DNA of 64,000 nt, taken from Neopararhizobium haloflavum (lineage in GTDB: Bacteria > Pseudomonadota > Alphaproteobacteria > Rhizobiales > Rhizobiaceae). The notes beneath the pieces were generated by a model. It saw only the letters and a program-made list of their open reading frames with translations, ran no database searches and was not told the DNA's origin. The position numbers and the translations under genes were made by a program. Positions 27,679 to 36,769 of this stretch are shown here, one piece after another; the stretch's first letter is position 1; every line of letters begins with the position of its first letter. The stretch lies in the NCBI RefSeq assembly GCF_002750855.1, contig NZ_NWUC01000001.1:248001-312000 (forward strand), in the 5' to 3' direction.

Positions 27679-28571
27679 GGCCACCACCTGATGCGCTGGA
27701 TGTTGACGATGTATTCCGGCTCGACCCGTCCTCTCAACAGATGCGCAAAGGCCAGCAGGTTGCCGCGCAGTCGCCCCCGGCGGTCGACATGGGGCTCGGG
27801 ACGCAAGCTGCGAAAGAGGTTTGCGGCTATATTCCGCAGCATCAAGGGCAGCGCGAAGCTAGCCGGCACGGTGCCCTTGCGCACGAGATAGATCGGGTTG
27901 ACGATCTGCGAATACCCGAAGCGTTCGCCGCTGACGCGGCCCGATTTGAGGCCGAGGTGCACGCCGCGCAAGTGGCTCAGCTGGACGCAGCGGCCATGGG
28001 CGCGCATCTGGCTGGTGAAATCGATGTCTTCCTGCCAACCGTAAAGCGCCAGCCGCTCGTCGAACCGCAATGGGCCGATGGCGGCGGCACGGATCGACAT
28101 GTTGCATCCGTAGGCGCCGACATGTTCGATGATGGCCGGCAGGGGCGGCGGCTTTTGGGAGGTCTCGGCGAGGGCCGTCAGCGCATCGTCCCAGTCGAAG
28201 CCGGCGCCGGTTGCGCCGTCGAGGACGACACGGCCCATGACCACCGACCATTCGCGATGGGCGGTGAAGGCACTGACGATCCCGTCGAGGTAGTCGTCGG
28301 CCGGGACGAAGTCGTCGTCAAAGAAGGTCACGATATCGAATTTGCCCGCCACGGCCTCAAGCGCCGAGTTGCGTTGCGCCGCCAGGCCCTTCGGGCCGAA
28401 GATGGCCGAAACAGGAAACGACGAGAGGGGAAAGCGTTCGACATGAGTGGGGTCCGGAGCCGAAACGATGACGGCGTCCGGGCGGCGCGTCTGCCGGTCC
28501 AGATGCGCGAGCAGGCGGGTTACCTGACCGCAGCGACCAAGGGTGGGGATGACCACGACCAGCTTCATCAT
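27675..28571 (-). CDS. Glycosyltransferase family 2
   Basis: A 298-residue GT-A-fold transferase. The nucleotide-sugar fold opens with KLVVVIPTLGRCGQVTRLL. The metal-binding acidic motif is FFDDDFVP (about residues 83-90), and a likely catalytic ED occurs in YGWQEDIDF. It should add one sugar to the lipid-linked repeat unit on the cytoplasmic side. It is the first gene of a leftward unit with the ExoF-like gene, translationally coupled to it. Donor and acceptor cannot be read from the sequence. Confidence 0.88.
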   Translation of the reverse strand: MMKLVVVIPTLGRCGQVTRLLAHLDRQTRRPDAVIVSAPDPTHVERFPLSSFPVSAIFGPKGLAAQRNSALEAVAGKFDIVTFFDDDFVPADDYLDGIVSAFTAHREWSVVMGRVVLDGATGAGFDWDDALTALAETSQKPPPLPAIIEHVGAYGCNMSIRAAAIGPLRFDERLALYGWQEDIDFTSQMRAHGRCVQLSHLRGVHLGLKSGRVSGERFGYSQIVNPIYLVRKGTVPASFALPLMLRNIAANLFRSLRPEPHVDRRGRLRGNLLAFAHLLRGRVEPEYIVNIQRIRWWP

Positions 28572-28836
28572 GACGTGTCTGGCGACCTTTCACGGCGTGT
28601 GTTCGAACCCGACCGTAGCGGACCGGCCACTTCGCCTTAAGTTCGCACAATGGGGGCGTTTCGTGCGTGTGTCGGTCGGACCATCCCCCGTTCGGATGAT
28701 GGTCGCGCCCAGCCTGCCCAATACCTGCACCGTCGGGCGTAACCTGCAGTGCCTTTTGCCCTCCATGGACGGTCTTGCGACGCGCATCGGCGCTTCACAC
28801 TATCGGCAGTGACAGATGGGCGTGGAGGCAGGCGCA

Positions 28837-30051
28837 ATGACGATGGCGGAACGCAATGTGTTGCCGATCGAGCGCGCGGACGCCAGCGCGATGATGCAAC
28901 AGGTATTGGACCGCAATGCCCGTATCGCGATCGTTCACGACTGGTGCCCGGATTTCAGGGGCGGGGAGCGCGTTCTGGCGCGGCTGTGCCGCATCTTCCC
29001 GAACGCAGAGGTGTTCACGCTGTTTGATTTTCTGACGCCGGAAATCAAGGCCGAGCATTTCCCGGGTGTGCGTTTTCACACCTCGCCAGCCAATCGGCTG
29101 CCGATGGTTCGGCGCTACTACCGCTCTCTTTTCTTCCTTTGCCCCTTTCTTATCGAGCAGTTCGACGTCACCGTCTATGACGCGGTCATCAGTTCATCGG
29201 CCGCGTTCGCCCGCGGTGTGATCACGCGGCCGGATCAGCCCCATCTTTCCTATGTGCACAGCCCGGTCCGCTACGCGTGGGACGAACAATTTTCCTATCT
29301 GGCGCAGGGCCGGCTGGGCTGGGGTCCGAAAGGCCTCCTTTGTCGCTATCTCTTCCACCGGCTGCGTTCATGGGACACCCGAACGGCCAACGGGCCCGAC
29401 CTCATGCTTGCCAATTCGTCCTATGTGCGCGGGCGGATCGGGCGGATTTACGGGCGGTCGGCTGAGGTGGTCCATCCGCCCGTCGATACGGACCATCTGC
29501 CCTATGTCTCGAAGAAATCCGATCATTATGTCGCGGCATCGTTTCTGGCACCCTACAAGAGGACGGATCTTGTCATCGAGGCATTCAATGCCATGCCGCA
29601 GCGCCGGCTCGTGGTGATTGGCGATGGGCAGCAATCGTCGGCCTTGCGAAGACTTGCCGGCCCCAACGTCGAGTTTGCCGGCTTTCTGCCACGGGCCGAC
29701 TATGTCCAGACCGTCGCCTCGGCACGGGCCATGGTCTTCGCGGGCTGCGAGGATTTCGGCATCGCACTCGCCGAGGCACAGGCATGCGGTACGCCTCTCG
29801 TCGCGTTCGCGCGCGGCGGCGCAGCCGACATCGTGGCGCCGCTCGGCCGTGCGCCTCGTCCGACCGGCGTCCTGTTCCGGCGTCAGGATGTGGCGGCGGT
29901 GATCGAGGCGGTCGAGCGGTTCGAAACCGAGGGGGGCGCGATCACGCCGCAGGCCTGCAGGGACAACGCGATGCGATTTTCCGAGCAGCGTTTCGACGAA
30001 GAGATTGCCGAAGCGTTTGCCCGCCTGGCCGTGCAGATCGCCTCTCACTGA
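28837..30051 (+). CDS. Glycosyltransferase family 4
   Basis: A 404-residue GT-B retaining transferase. The N-terminal domain contains the loop CPDFRGGERVLARL. The C-terminal donor-binding domain carries the EX7E-type motif in EDFGIALAEAQACGTPLVAF. ATG 28837 is preferred over 28816 because GGAGG lies six bases upstream. It is divergent from the GT2/ExoF unit. It probably builds part of the exopolysaccharide repeat unit; sugar specificity is unknown. Confidence 0.9.
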   Translation: MTMAERNVLPIERADASAMMQQVLDRNARIAIVHDWCPDFRGGERVLARLCRIFPNAEVFTLFDFLTPEIKAEHFPGVRFHTSPANRLPMVRRYYRSLFFLCPFLIEQFDVTVYDAVISSSAAFARGVITRPDQPHLSYVHSPVRYAWDEQFSYLAQGRLGWGPKGLLCRYLFHRLRSWDTRTANGPDLMLANSSYVRGRIGRIYGRSAEVVHPPVDTDHLPYVSKKSDHYVAASFLAPYKRTDLVIEAFNAMPQRRLVVIGDGQQSSALRRLAGPNVEFAGFLPRADYVQTVASARAMVFAGCEDFGIALAEAQACGTPLVAFARGGAADIVAPLGRAPRPTGVLFRRQDVAAVIEAVERFETEGGAITPQACRDNAMRFSEQRFDEEIAEAFARLAVQIASH

Positions 30052-30056
30052 CAGGT

Positions 30057-31193
30057 TCAGCTGACTTCGGCGCGCTGGCGCGGTTGCTCTTCCTCAATGA
30101 AGTGGCCGTCGGCCCGCGCCATTGCGAGAAGATAGGCTTCTGCCGACATTTCCCAGCGAAAATGGCCTGCCCTGGCCCGGCCACGCGCCGCAAGGTCCAG
30201 CCGCAGCGCCGGAAACATAAGAAGCCGGCGAAACTGGTCCAACCATGCATCCGCATCGTCCGGCGCGGCATAAAGCGCAGCATCCGCGCAGATTTCGGGT
30301 AGGCTCGCCCGGTCCGATACCACGACCGGGCAGCCAAGTGCCATTGCTTCAAGCGGCGGCAATCCGAAACCTTCGACAAAGGAAGGGAAGGCAAGGCAAA
30401 GGCTGTCCTTCAAGAGCGCTGCCATCTCGGCATCGGAGAGCCGGCCGAGCCACAGAACATTGTCCACCGGCTGGCGCATGGCCGTTTCACTGAAAACGCG
30501 CGGATTGCTCATGCCCACAATTGCAATGCGCAATCCGAGCTCCTTGAGCCGCTCAGCCATATCGAGCATCAGGCGCATGTTCTTGTGGGGCGCTGGACTT
30601 CCGATCATGACGATCAGATCGCGGCCGGCGATGGCGCGTGTTGCCGCCGAATGAGCCGGACGCCAGCGTGCCGCGTGGTCGTGGCCGTTCGGTGCGACGA
30701 GAATGCGGTCTGCCGTCGCAACGCCATGGGTCACGAGCTCGCCAGCCGAATAGTGCGATACCGTCGCGACATTGGCCGCACTGCGGCCCAGCCGCGGCAG
30801 CAATTGCCGATAGAGCGCGCGAAAGGCCAGCGAATAACTCTGCGGCCAACTGAAGACGTTCGTGTCGTGAATGCACACGATCTGCCGGCCCACCGTGATC
30901 GGGCCTGTATTGCAGAAGCTGAGAAGCCCGCCTGAAGCAACGGCGGTGGGAAGCGCGGCCTGTTCCCAGGCATGGCCTGTCAGATAACCGACGCGCCTGA
31001 TCGGTATTGTCTTCAGGGCCAGCACATGGTCCGCATTGGGCGGTGCCAGAACCTCGATTTCCAGATCACGGGTCAGGAGCTGTCCGGATGCCATCAGCCG
31101 ATCGAGGGCGGTGACAATTTCATGGGCATAGCGCTGCACCCCTGTGACAGGCTGCGCCAGGAAGCGACCGTTGACGATCCATCGCCGTGTCAT
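30057..31193 (-). CDS. Glycosyltransferase family 4 (paralogue pair, left member)
   Basis: A 378-residue GT-B transferase with the donor-site motif FVEGFGLPPLEAMALGCPVV and the typical SDRASLPEICADAALYAAPDD tail. Its start, RRWIVNGRFLAQPVTGVQRYA, closely matches that of the divergent neighbour at 31405 (RRWTINGDFLGLKPTGVARYA), so the two are paralogues arranged head to head. A GGAGATC ribosome site precedes ATG 31193. Its end is five bases from the end of the preceding convergent GT4 gene. Confidence 0.9.
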   Translation of the reverse strand: MTRRWIVNGRFLAQPVTGVQRYAHEIVTALDRLMASGQLLTRDLEIEVLAPPNADHVLALKTIPIRRVGYLTGHAWEQAALPTAVASGGLLSFCNTGPITVGRQIVCIHDTNVFSWPQSYSLAFRALYRQLLPRLGRSAANVATVSHYSAGELVTHGVATADRILVAPNGHDHAARWRPAHSAATRAIAGRDLIVMIGSPAPHKNMRLMLDMAERLKELGLRIAIVGMSNPRVFSETAMRQPVDNVLWLGRLSDAEMAALLKDSLCLAFPSFVEGFGLPPLEAMALGCPVVVSDRASLPEICADAALYAAPDDADAWLDQFRRLLMFPALRLDLAARGRARAGHFRWEMSAEAYLLAMARADGHFIEEEQPRQRAEVS

Positions 31194-31404
31194 CGCCGTG
31201 ATCTCCGATCCACATTCGAGCCTGCAGTCTGGCGTAAGGGTTGTGCTGCGTCAGGTCGTTCTTTCGTGGAGCGGCCGGCCACGGCATGGCCGTTCCTCAT
31301 CCAGATAGGCGCTGCGGACGCCGACCGATACCTCCAATGTGGGAAGGCGTGGGACCTGCACACGATGCTAGAAACGGATGGACCCGATATGAAGGCAGAT
31401 CCGC

Positions 31405-32646
31405 GTGACGCCCACACCTTCACAAGAGCCGTTCGACCGGCCCTCGCGATTGCAGTTTGCCGAACCGTCCAAGGAGCGGCGGAGCACGGGTGCATTTCGG
31501 CGTCGCACAGAGCACAGCGCGCTCACCAGGCGGTGGACGATAAACGGTGACTTTCTCGGGCTGAAGCCGACGGGCGTTGCCCGCTATGCGCGTGAAGTGA
31601 CGCTTGCGCTGGACTGGCTGATCGGCGAAGGACATCCGCTGGCACGTGACCTGGAAATCGATCTTGTCGCGCCGTGCGAGGGGGATGGCGGCTTGTCCCT
31701 CGACTGGATCGCGAAGCGGATCGTGCCCGAATTTCGAAGGCCGCGTCTGCCTCAGGTCTGGGTGCAGATGCAACTGCCCCGGCATGTTCCCGGCGGGCTT
31801 GTCAGCTTCTGCAATCTGGCGCCGGTCAGCGTTTCCCGGCAGGTGGTCTGCATCCACGACCTGCACACGCGATTGATGCCGGAGAGCTACGGCTTCGGCT
31901 TTCGGCTGGCGCATCGCGCCGTGCTGCCGCTGCTCGGCCGGCGGGTGGCGGCGATAACGACCGTATCGGAGCTCTCGCGCCAGCATCTTGCGCAGTATGG
32001 CATCGCCCCGGCGAGCCGCATCACCGTCACCTACAACGGCGCCGACCATGCAACGCGCTGGAATGCGTCCAGCTCCGCTCTCATCGCCGCGCCCTCGCGC
32101 CCCTATGTGCTCGCACTGGGGCGGCCACAGGCCTACAAGAACACCGGCCTTGTCCTCAAGCTGGCCGGAGCGCTGGAGGCGATGGGTCTCGACCTTTGGA
32201 TGGCCGGCGATGTCGATGCCGATTTCATACGGGCGCAGGCCGGCCGAATGCCGGCAAACCTCCTGCTTCTCGGCCGGGTCGACGACAACGACTTCGCCAG
32301 TGCGCTGTCTTCCGCGCTCTGCTTCGTCTTTCCATCACGCATCGAAGGCTTCGGACTGCCCGCGGTCGAGGCGATGACGCTTGGTTGCCCCGTCATCGCG
32401 TCTTTTGCGCCGTGCCTGCCTGAAGTGTGCGCAGATGCGGCCCTGTATGCCGATCCGGACGAGCCCGCCTCATGGCTTGCAGCCATCGAAAGGCTGCGGA
32501 ACGAACACGGCCTGAGGGCCGCCATGATCGAGAAGGGGCGGGCACGCGCGGCCAGGTACACCTGGCGCGGCATCGCCGAGACCTATCTGACAATCATGCG
32601 CAAGGTGGATGACGAACTGCCCGTTGCGCACAGGAGACACAGCTGA
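31405..32646 (+). CDS. Glycosyltransferase family 4 (paralogue pair, right member)
   Basis: A 413-residue GT-B transferase with RIEGFGLPAVEAMTLGCPVI as the donor-site motif and CLPEVCADAALYADPDE following. It is a paralogue of the divergent gene at 30057, but carries about 40 extra N-terminal residues if the GTG at 31405 (GAAGG nine bases upstream) is the true start. Its stop overlaps the next GT2 gene by one base (TGATG), so the two are coupled. Confidence 0.88.
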   Translation: MTPTPSQEPFDRPSRLQFAEPSKERRSTGAFRRRTEHSALTRRWTINGDFLGLKPTGVARYAREVTLALDWLIGEGHPLARDLEIDLVAPCEGDGGLSLDWIAKRIVPEFRRPRLPQVWVQMQLPRHVPGGLVSFCNLAPVSVSRQVVCIHDLHTRLMPESYGFGFRLAHRAVLPLLGRRVAAITTVSELSRQHLAQYGIAPASRITVTYNGADHATRWNASSSALIAAPSRPYVLALGRPQAYKNTGLVLKLAGALEAMGLDLWMAGDVDADFIRAQAGRMPANLLLLGRVDDNDFASALSSALCFVFPSRIEGFGLPAVEAMTLGCPVIASFAPCLPEVCADAALYADPDEPASWLAAIERLRNEHGLRAAMIEKGRARAARYTWRGIAETYLTIMRKVDDELPVAHRRHS

Positions 32647-33653
32647 TGGCCAGCGTCGACATCGTCATCCCCTGCTACAATTACGGGCGCTATCTCACGC
32701 AAGCCGTGGAAAGTGTGTTGACGCAGCAGGGTGTTGATCTGCGGGTGCTGATCATCGACAACGCGTCCGAGGATGACAGCCGGTTCATCGCCGCCTTCCT
32801 TGCGCTCAAGGATCAGCGCGTCGATGTGCGCCTGCATGATGAGAACTGCGGTGCCACGGCCAGCTACAATGAGGGCGTTGACTGGGCGAGCGCGGATTAT
32901 TTCCTCATTCTCGACGCCGACGATGTTCTGGTGCCTGGCGCTCTCAAACGGGCAATCGACGTGTTGGAGGCCGATCCCGGCATCAGTTTCGTGCACGGGA
33001 TCGAGGGACGCATTGCGCAGGAGGAGGCTTTCGCCACGACGGCCGTTTGCGTCCAGGCCGCCGATGTGACCGCGCAGCGCGGCGCCGACTTCATTGCAGA
33101 CCTTTGCCGAACACCGGTGAACTCGATCGGTGCCAACACCGTCGTCCGGCGTACTGCGGCTCAAAAGCGCGTCGGGCACTACAGGGCCGATCTGCCCTAT
33201 ACGGACGATCTGGAGATGTGGCTGCGTCTCGCCACGGTGGGCGATGTGGCCTGCATCAAGACGGTCCAGGCGTTGCGGCGCTATCATCCCGTTCGGATGT
33301 CCACCGACTACCAGGGTGTCGAATGTCGGGACTTCGTGGAACGTGAGCGCGCGTTCGTCAGCTTCTTCGCGCATGAGGGGCAGGTGCTGCCCCATATCGC
33401 CGATCTCATGGCGATGGCGCGCATCGGCCTTGGACAACATGCTTACTGGTCGGCGATCTCGCATATCGCGCGCGGAGACCAGACGACCGGCCGTCAGCTC
33501 CTCGCGCTGTCGCGCAGGTGGCGGCGCCGTTCCGCGTTCCTGCCACCGATCGGTTGGCTCTGGCGCATGGACCGGCCGGTCGATCGCGCGCGGGACGTTC
33601 TGTCGCTCGCTTGGGCGAACCTGTCCATCGCGAATTTGTCGCGGCAGTCATAA
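32646..33653 (+). CDS. Glycosyltransferase family 2
   Basis: A 335-residue GT-A transferase. The start VDIVIPCYNYGRYLTQAVESV is classic for family 2, and LILDADDVLVPG gives the metal-binding DxD. LPYTDDLEMWLRLA supplies a likely catalytic acidic pair. It is coupled to the preceding GT4 gene, and its last six bases overlap the end of the convergent flippase gene. It probably completes or side-decorates the repeat unit. Confidence 0.9.
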   Translation: MASVDIVIPCYNYGRYLTQAVESVLTQQGVDLRVLIIDNASEDDSRFIAAFLALKDQRVDVRLHDENCGATASYNEGVDWASADYFLILDADDVLVPGALKRAIDVLEADPGISFVHGIEGRIAQEEAFATTAVCVQAADVTAQRGADFIADLCRTPVNSIGANTVVRRTAAQKRVGHYRADLPYTDDLEMWLRLATVGDVACIKTVQALRRYHPVRMSTDYQGVECRDFVERERAFVSFFAHEGQVLPHIADLMAMARIGLGQHAYWSAISHIARGDQTTGRQLLALSRRWRRRSAFLPPIGWLWRMDRPVDRARDVLSLAWANLSIANLSRQS

Positions 33654-35126
33654 ACGGGCCGAGCCGATCGGAATTGACCCCGCCTTGCGATGCCAGCGCT
33701 GGGGAAAGAGCGCTGCCAGCTCCTTCAGCATGGGGTGGCCGGTCACCCACAATCCGAGCAACCAGGCCGGGGCCGCCAGAGCCACGGAAGCGGCCATTCC
33801 GGCGAGCGAAAGATCAAGGCGATACCCTGAAGCCACCGCGACAGCCAGCGGTCCGAGCGCCGTGATCAGCGCCACCGCCGCACTCTTCCAGATGGCGCCG
33901 CCGATCGCAGACCAGGAAAGGCCGATCCGGCGCTGAACGAAGTGCAGCGACACGAAAGCGTGGAACGGGATGATGATCGCCAGGCTCGCGGCGACGTTCG
34001 TCAGACTTCCCGTAAAGGCTGCGCCGACGACAACCAGTGCGGAGACCGGGCAGACGATCAGCGCGCGCAGGAAGCCGTCGCGCACGGCGCCCATGGAAAC
34101 CAGAACCGGATAGTTCAATTCGAAGCTGAAGGCGAACAGGCTCGCCAGCGCCACGATCCGCACCAGCGGGACGACGGCGTGCCATTGGTCGCCAAGCACC
34201 AGGTCGACCACCGGATATGCCAGGATCGCCAATGCGCAAAGCGCCGGCCATTGCAGGCTGGTGACGATCGCCAGAGCATGAAGGTAGGAGGGTTTGAGAT
34301 CGCGCCCCTGGCGGGCCTGTTCGGAGAATGCCGGCAGGATGACGGAGATCGCCCCGCCAAGCACCACCTTATCCGGCAACTGGCAGATCATCAGCGTTCT
34401 GCTGAACATCGCGGCAGCATCGAGCGAAATCAGTCGACCGAGCATCAGGTAGGGCAGCGATTCGTACAATTTGAACAGCATGATGGTGCTGCCATTGTAG
34501 CCGCCGAACCGCAGAACGGCACGCCAGTGGCGCAGCGAGGGACGGAACATCCAGATCTGTCGGTGACAGGCGATGGCGAGGGCCGCGCTGACAAGGGCCT
34601 GCGCCATCCAGGCCCAGGCAAAGCTCATATAGCTGAAGCCCAGCAGCGCCAGTGCCAACGTAACGACGGTTGCCGTCAGCGCACCCGCGCAGTTGATCAG
34701 CGCGACCCTTCCGAATGCCATCTCGCGACGCAGGAGTGCGATGAGTTGGAGCGGGACGAACTCGATGAGGAGGCTGAGCGCGATCACGTGAAGATACGGC
34801 ACCAGCCGCATCTCCTCGTAGCTTCGTGCGAGTACGGGCGCTCCGGCAAACAACGCCGCGCTGATGGCGAGCGTCAGAACGAACATGACGGTGAAGGCGC
34901 TTCGAACCTCGCCGCGTTCGAGCTCGGTTCGCTGGATCAGGAAGTTGGAGCTGGCAAATTCCTTGCAAGCGATGGCGATGAGGACGACGGCCATGCCGAT
35001 GACGGACACACCGATCTCTTCCGGCTGCAAAAGTCGCGAGACGATGGCCAGCGTGAGGATGTTCGCCATGATCGCGAAATAGCGATCGAAGCTGGAAATG
35101 AAGAGCGCGCGCTTTACGCCGGTCAT
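33648..35126 (-). CDS. Lipid-linked oligosaccharide flippase (Wzx-type, polysaccharide biosynthesis family)
   Basis: A 492-residue protein that is hydrophobic throughout, with about 12-14 membrane helices. The opening segments (YFAIMANILTLAIVSRLLQPEEIGVSVIG, then FASSNFLIQRTELERGEVRSAF) are characteristic of the polysaccharide-biosynthesis branch of the MATE/MOP superfamily. It would flip undecaprenyl-linked repeat units to the periplasm for polymerisation. With the copolymerase, the priming transferase, the export protein and the polymerase-like gene at 51437, it makes the locus a Wzx/Wzy-type system. Confidence 0.88.
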   Translation of the reverse strand: MTGVKRALFISSFDRYFAIMANILTLAIVSRLLQPEEIGVSVIGMAVVLIAIACKEFASSNFLIQRTELERGEVRSAFTVMFVLTLAISAALFAGAPVLARSYEEMRLVPYLHVIALSLLIEFVPLQLIALLRREMAFGRVALINCAGALTATVVTLALALLGFSYMSFAWAWMAQALVSAALAIACHRQIWMFRPSLRHWRAVLRFGGYNGSTIMLFKLYESLPYLMLGRLISLDAAAMFSRTLMICQLPDKVVLGGAISVILPAFSEQARQGRDLKPSYLHALAIVTSLQWPALCALAILAYPVVDLVLGDQWHAVVPLVRIVALASLFAFSFELNYPVLVSMGAVRDGFLRALIVCPVSALVVVGAAFTGSLTNVAASLAIIIPFHAFVSLHFVQRRIGLSWSAIGGAIWKSAAVALITALGPLAVAVASGYRLDLSLAGMAASVALAAPAWLLGLWVTGHPMLKELAALFPQRWHRKAGSIPIGSARL

Positions 35127-35338
35127 TGTTCGAAGGGTCTCGCGGTCAATGGTTCGCCGCTGCCAGCTTGGCCGAGGGCCTTCGTCTTCTCCCAGTGTGT
35201 CTTGCGGTCGTCAGGCCCGCAAAATGGCTGATCGCGCCCCTCGAATGGGGTAGCCTCGTTCTGGTTTTCGCCGATTTGTGAAGCTGAAGAGACAACCACC
35301 TGCCGATAGTCTGCCGATGTTGAACGAGGGTCGGACCG

Positions 35339-36769
35339 ATGGCTTCACGATGGACGGTGGTTGCTGCGTTCAGTTTGCTGATGTCTGGCGACGCCTTTGC
35401 AGATCCGGTTATCTGGGGCGTCAACGGCCATCCGATCGCATCTTATCCTGGCGTTGATATCGACCAGCAGCTCGACTATGTCGCCGATCTCGGCATGACG
35501 TCCTATCGTGTCGACATTTCGCACGAGAGCGAGGTGGTCACGCTCGCCGAACTTGCGCGCGCCGGCAAGGCGCGGGGCATCGAGATCCTGCCGGTAATCA
35601 CGCCGGGCAATGTGGACCTCGATGAGGACAGCGTGCCGGAGCTGCATGCCAAGGCGCGCGCGCTTGCCATTGCGCTCGCCGCCCCGTTGAAGGACGAGAT
35701 TCGCGTCTGGGAACTCGGCAACGAGATGGAAAACCACGCGATCATACAGCCGTGCGAAATGCGCGACGACGGCACGCAGTATCCCTGCGAGTGGGGTCCG
35801 GCCGGCGGGCTGTCGGCAGACGACTATTACGGCCCGCGATGGGCGAAGGTGAGCGCCGTTCTCGATGGGCTTTCAGAGGGCATCGACGAGGTCGACCCGG
35901 ACATCCGCAAGGCGATCGGGACGGCCGGATGGGGCCACATCGGCGCATTCGAGCGAATTGAGGCTGACGGGATCGACTGGGATATCTCGGTTTGGCATGC
36001 CTATGGACAGGATCCGGAATGGGCCTTCAAGAAGCTGGCGGTCTATGACCGTCCGATCTGGCTCACGGAATTCAATCACCCTCTCGGCAGCCAGAATGGA
36101 GAGCTCGAGCAAGCTGAAGGCCTTACCTATACGCTGCGCCGGCTCCTCGAACTCAATCAGCACTATCCGCTCGAAGCTGCCCACATCTACGAGCTTCTGG
36201 ACGAGACCTACTGGGCCCCGGACTTTGAGGCTTACATGGGTCTGGTGCGTCTCCTGCCCAAATCCGACGGCGGTTGGGTGGCCGGCGAACCGAAGCCGGC
36301 CTATACTGCTGTGCGGGATTTCATTCGCGGACCGCGTGACGATCCGCCGGCCCGGACATGCGACCTCGCCACGCTCGCAGATCCCGGCGAAGAAGGCACC
36401 GATGCGTCGGCGCGCTACGCCTATTGCCTCATTCTCGGTCGCGCCGCCGAGGAGGCGGACGTTGCGCGGTGGCAGGCTCTGGCGACTACCGAGCCCGGCA
36501 TTGCCGCGCGGCTGCGGCCTCTTCTTTCCTCTCCCGAATTCGCCGAGCGCTATGGGCCGCTCGGCATGAGCGACCGGGATTACGTCGCGTTCCTATTCGA
36601 GTTGCTGCTCGGGCGAGAGGCCGATGCGCACGGGCTCGACAGCTACGCTGCAGAGTTGAAGGCGGGCGGCCTGTCGCGAACGGGCATCGCGCTCGGGATC
36701 GTGCAGTCCGGCGAATTCCGCTCGCGCCACGCAGCCCTTTTTGCAGGTGAAGCGGGTACCGATGGATAG
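35339..36769 (+). CDS. Secreted glycoside-hydrolase-like protein with C-terminal DUF4214
   Basis: A 476-residue exported protein with a signal peptide (residues 1-21, cleavage after AFA). Residues about 22-335 resemble a clan-A (beta/alpha)8 glycosidase. The acid/base candidate is E129 in WELGNEMENH, and the nucleophile candidate is E244 in IWLTEFNHPLG. Residues about 365-470 form a DUF4214 domain (ARYAYCLILGRAAEEADVARW, then FLFELLLGREADAHGLDSYAAEL), the domain also found in the large RTX protein. It may trim or bind the polysaccharide made here. The exact hydrolase family is not certain. Confidence 0.8.
   Translation: MASRWTVVAAFSLLMSGDAFADPVIWGVNGHPIASYPGVDIDQQLDYVADLGMTSYRVDISHESEVVTLAELARAGKARGIEILPVITPGNVDLDEDSVPELHAKARALAIALAAPLKDEIRVWELGNEMENHAIIQPCEMRDDGTQYPCEWGPAGGLSADDYYGPRWAKVSAVLDGLSEGIDEVDPDIRKAIGTAGWGHIGAFERIEADGIDWDISVWHAYGQDPEWAFKKLAVYDRPIWLTEFNHPLGSQNGELEQAEGLTYTLRRLLELNQHYPLEAAHIYELLDETYWAPDFEAYMGLVRLLPKSDGGWVAGEPKPAYTAVRDFIRGPRDDPPARTCDLATLADPGEEGTDASARYAYCLILGRAAEEADVARWQALATTEPGIAARLRPLLSSPEFAERYGPLGMSDRDYVAFLFELLLGREADAHGLDSYAAELKAGGLSRTGIALGIVQSGEFRSRHAALFAGEAGTDG

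Noticed and set aside
33942-35231. 429-codon plus-strand frame opposite the flippase gene
   Set aside because: Highly hydrophilic antisense of a hydrophobic protein; the flippase reading has membrane topology and family motifs.
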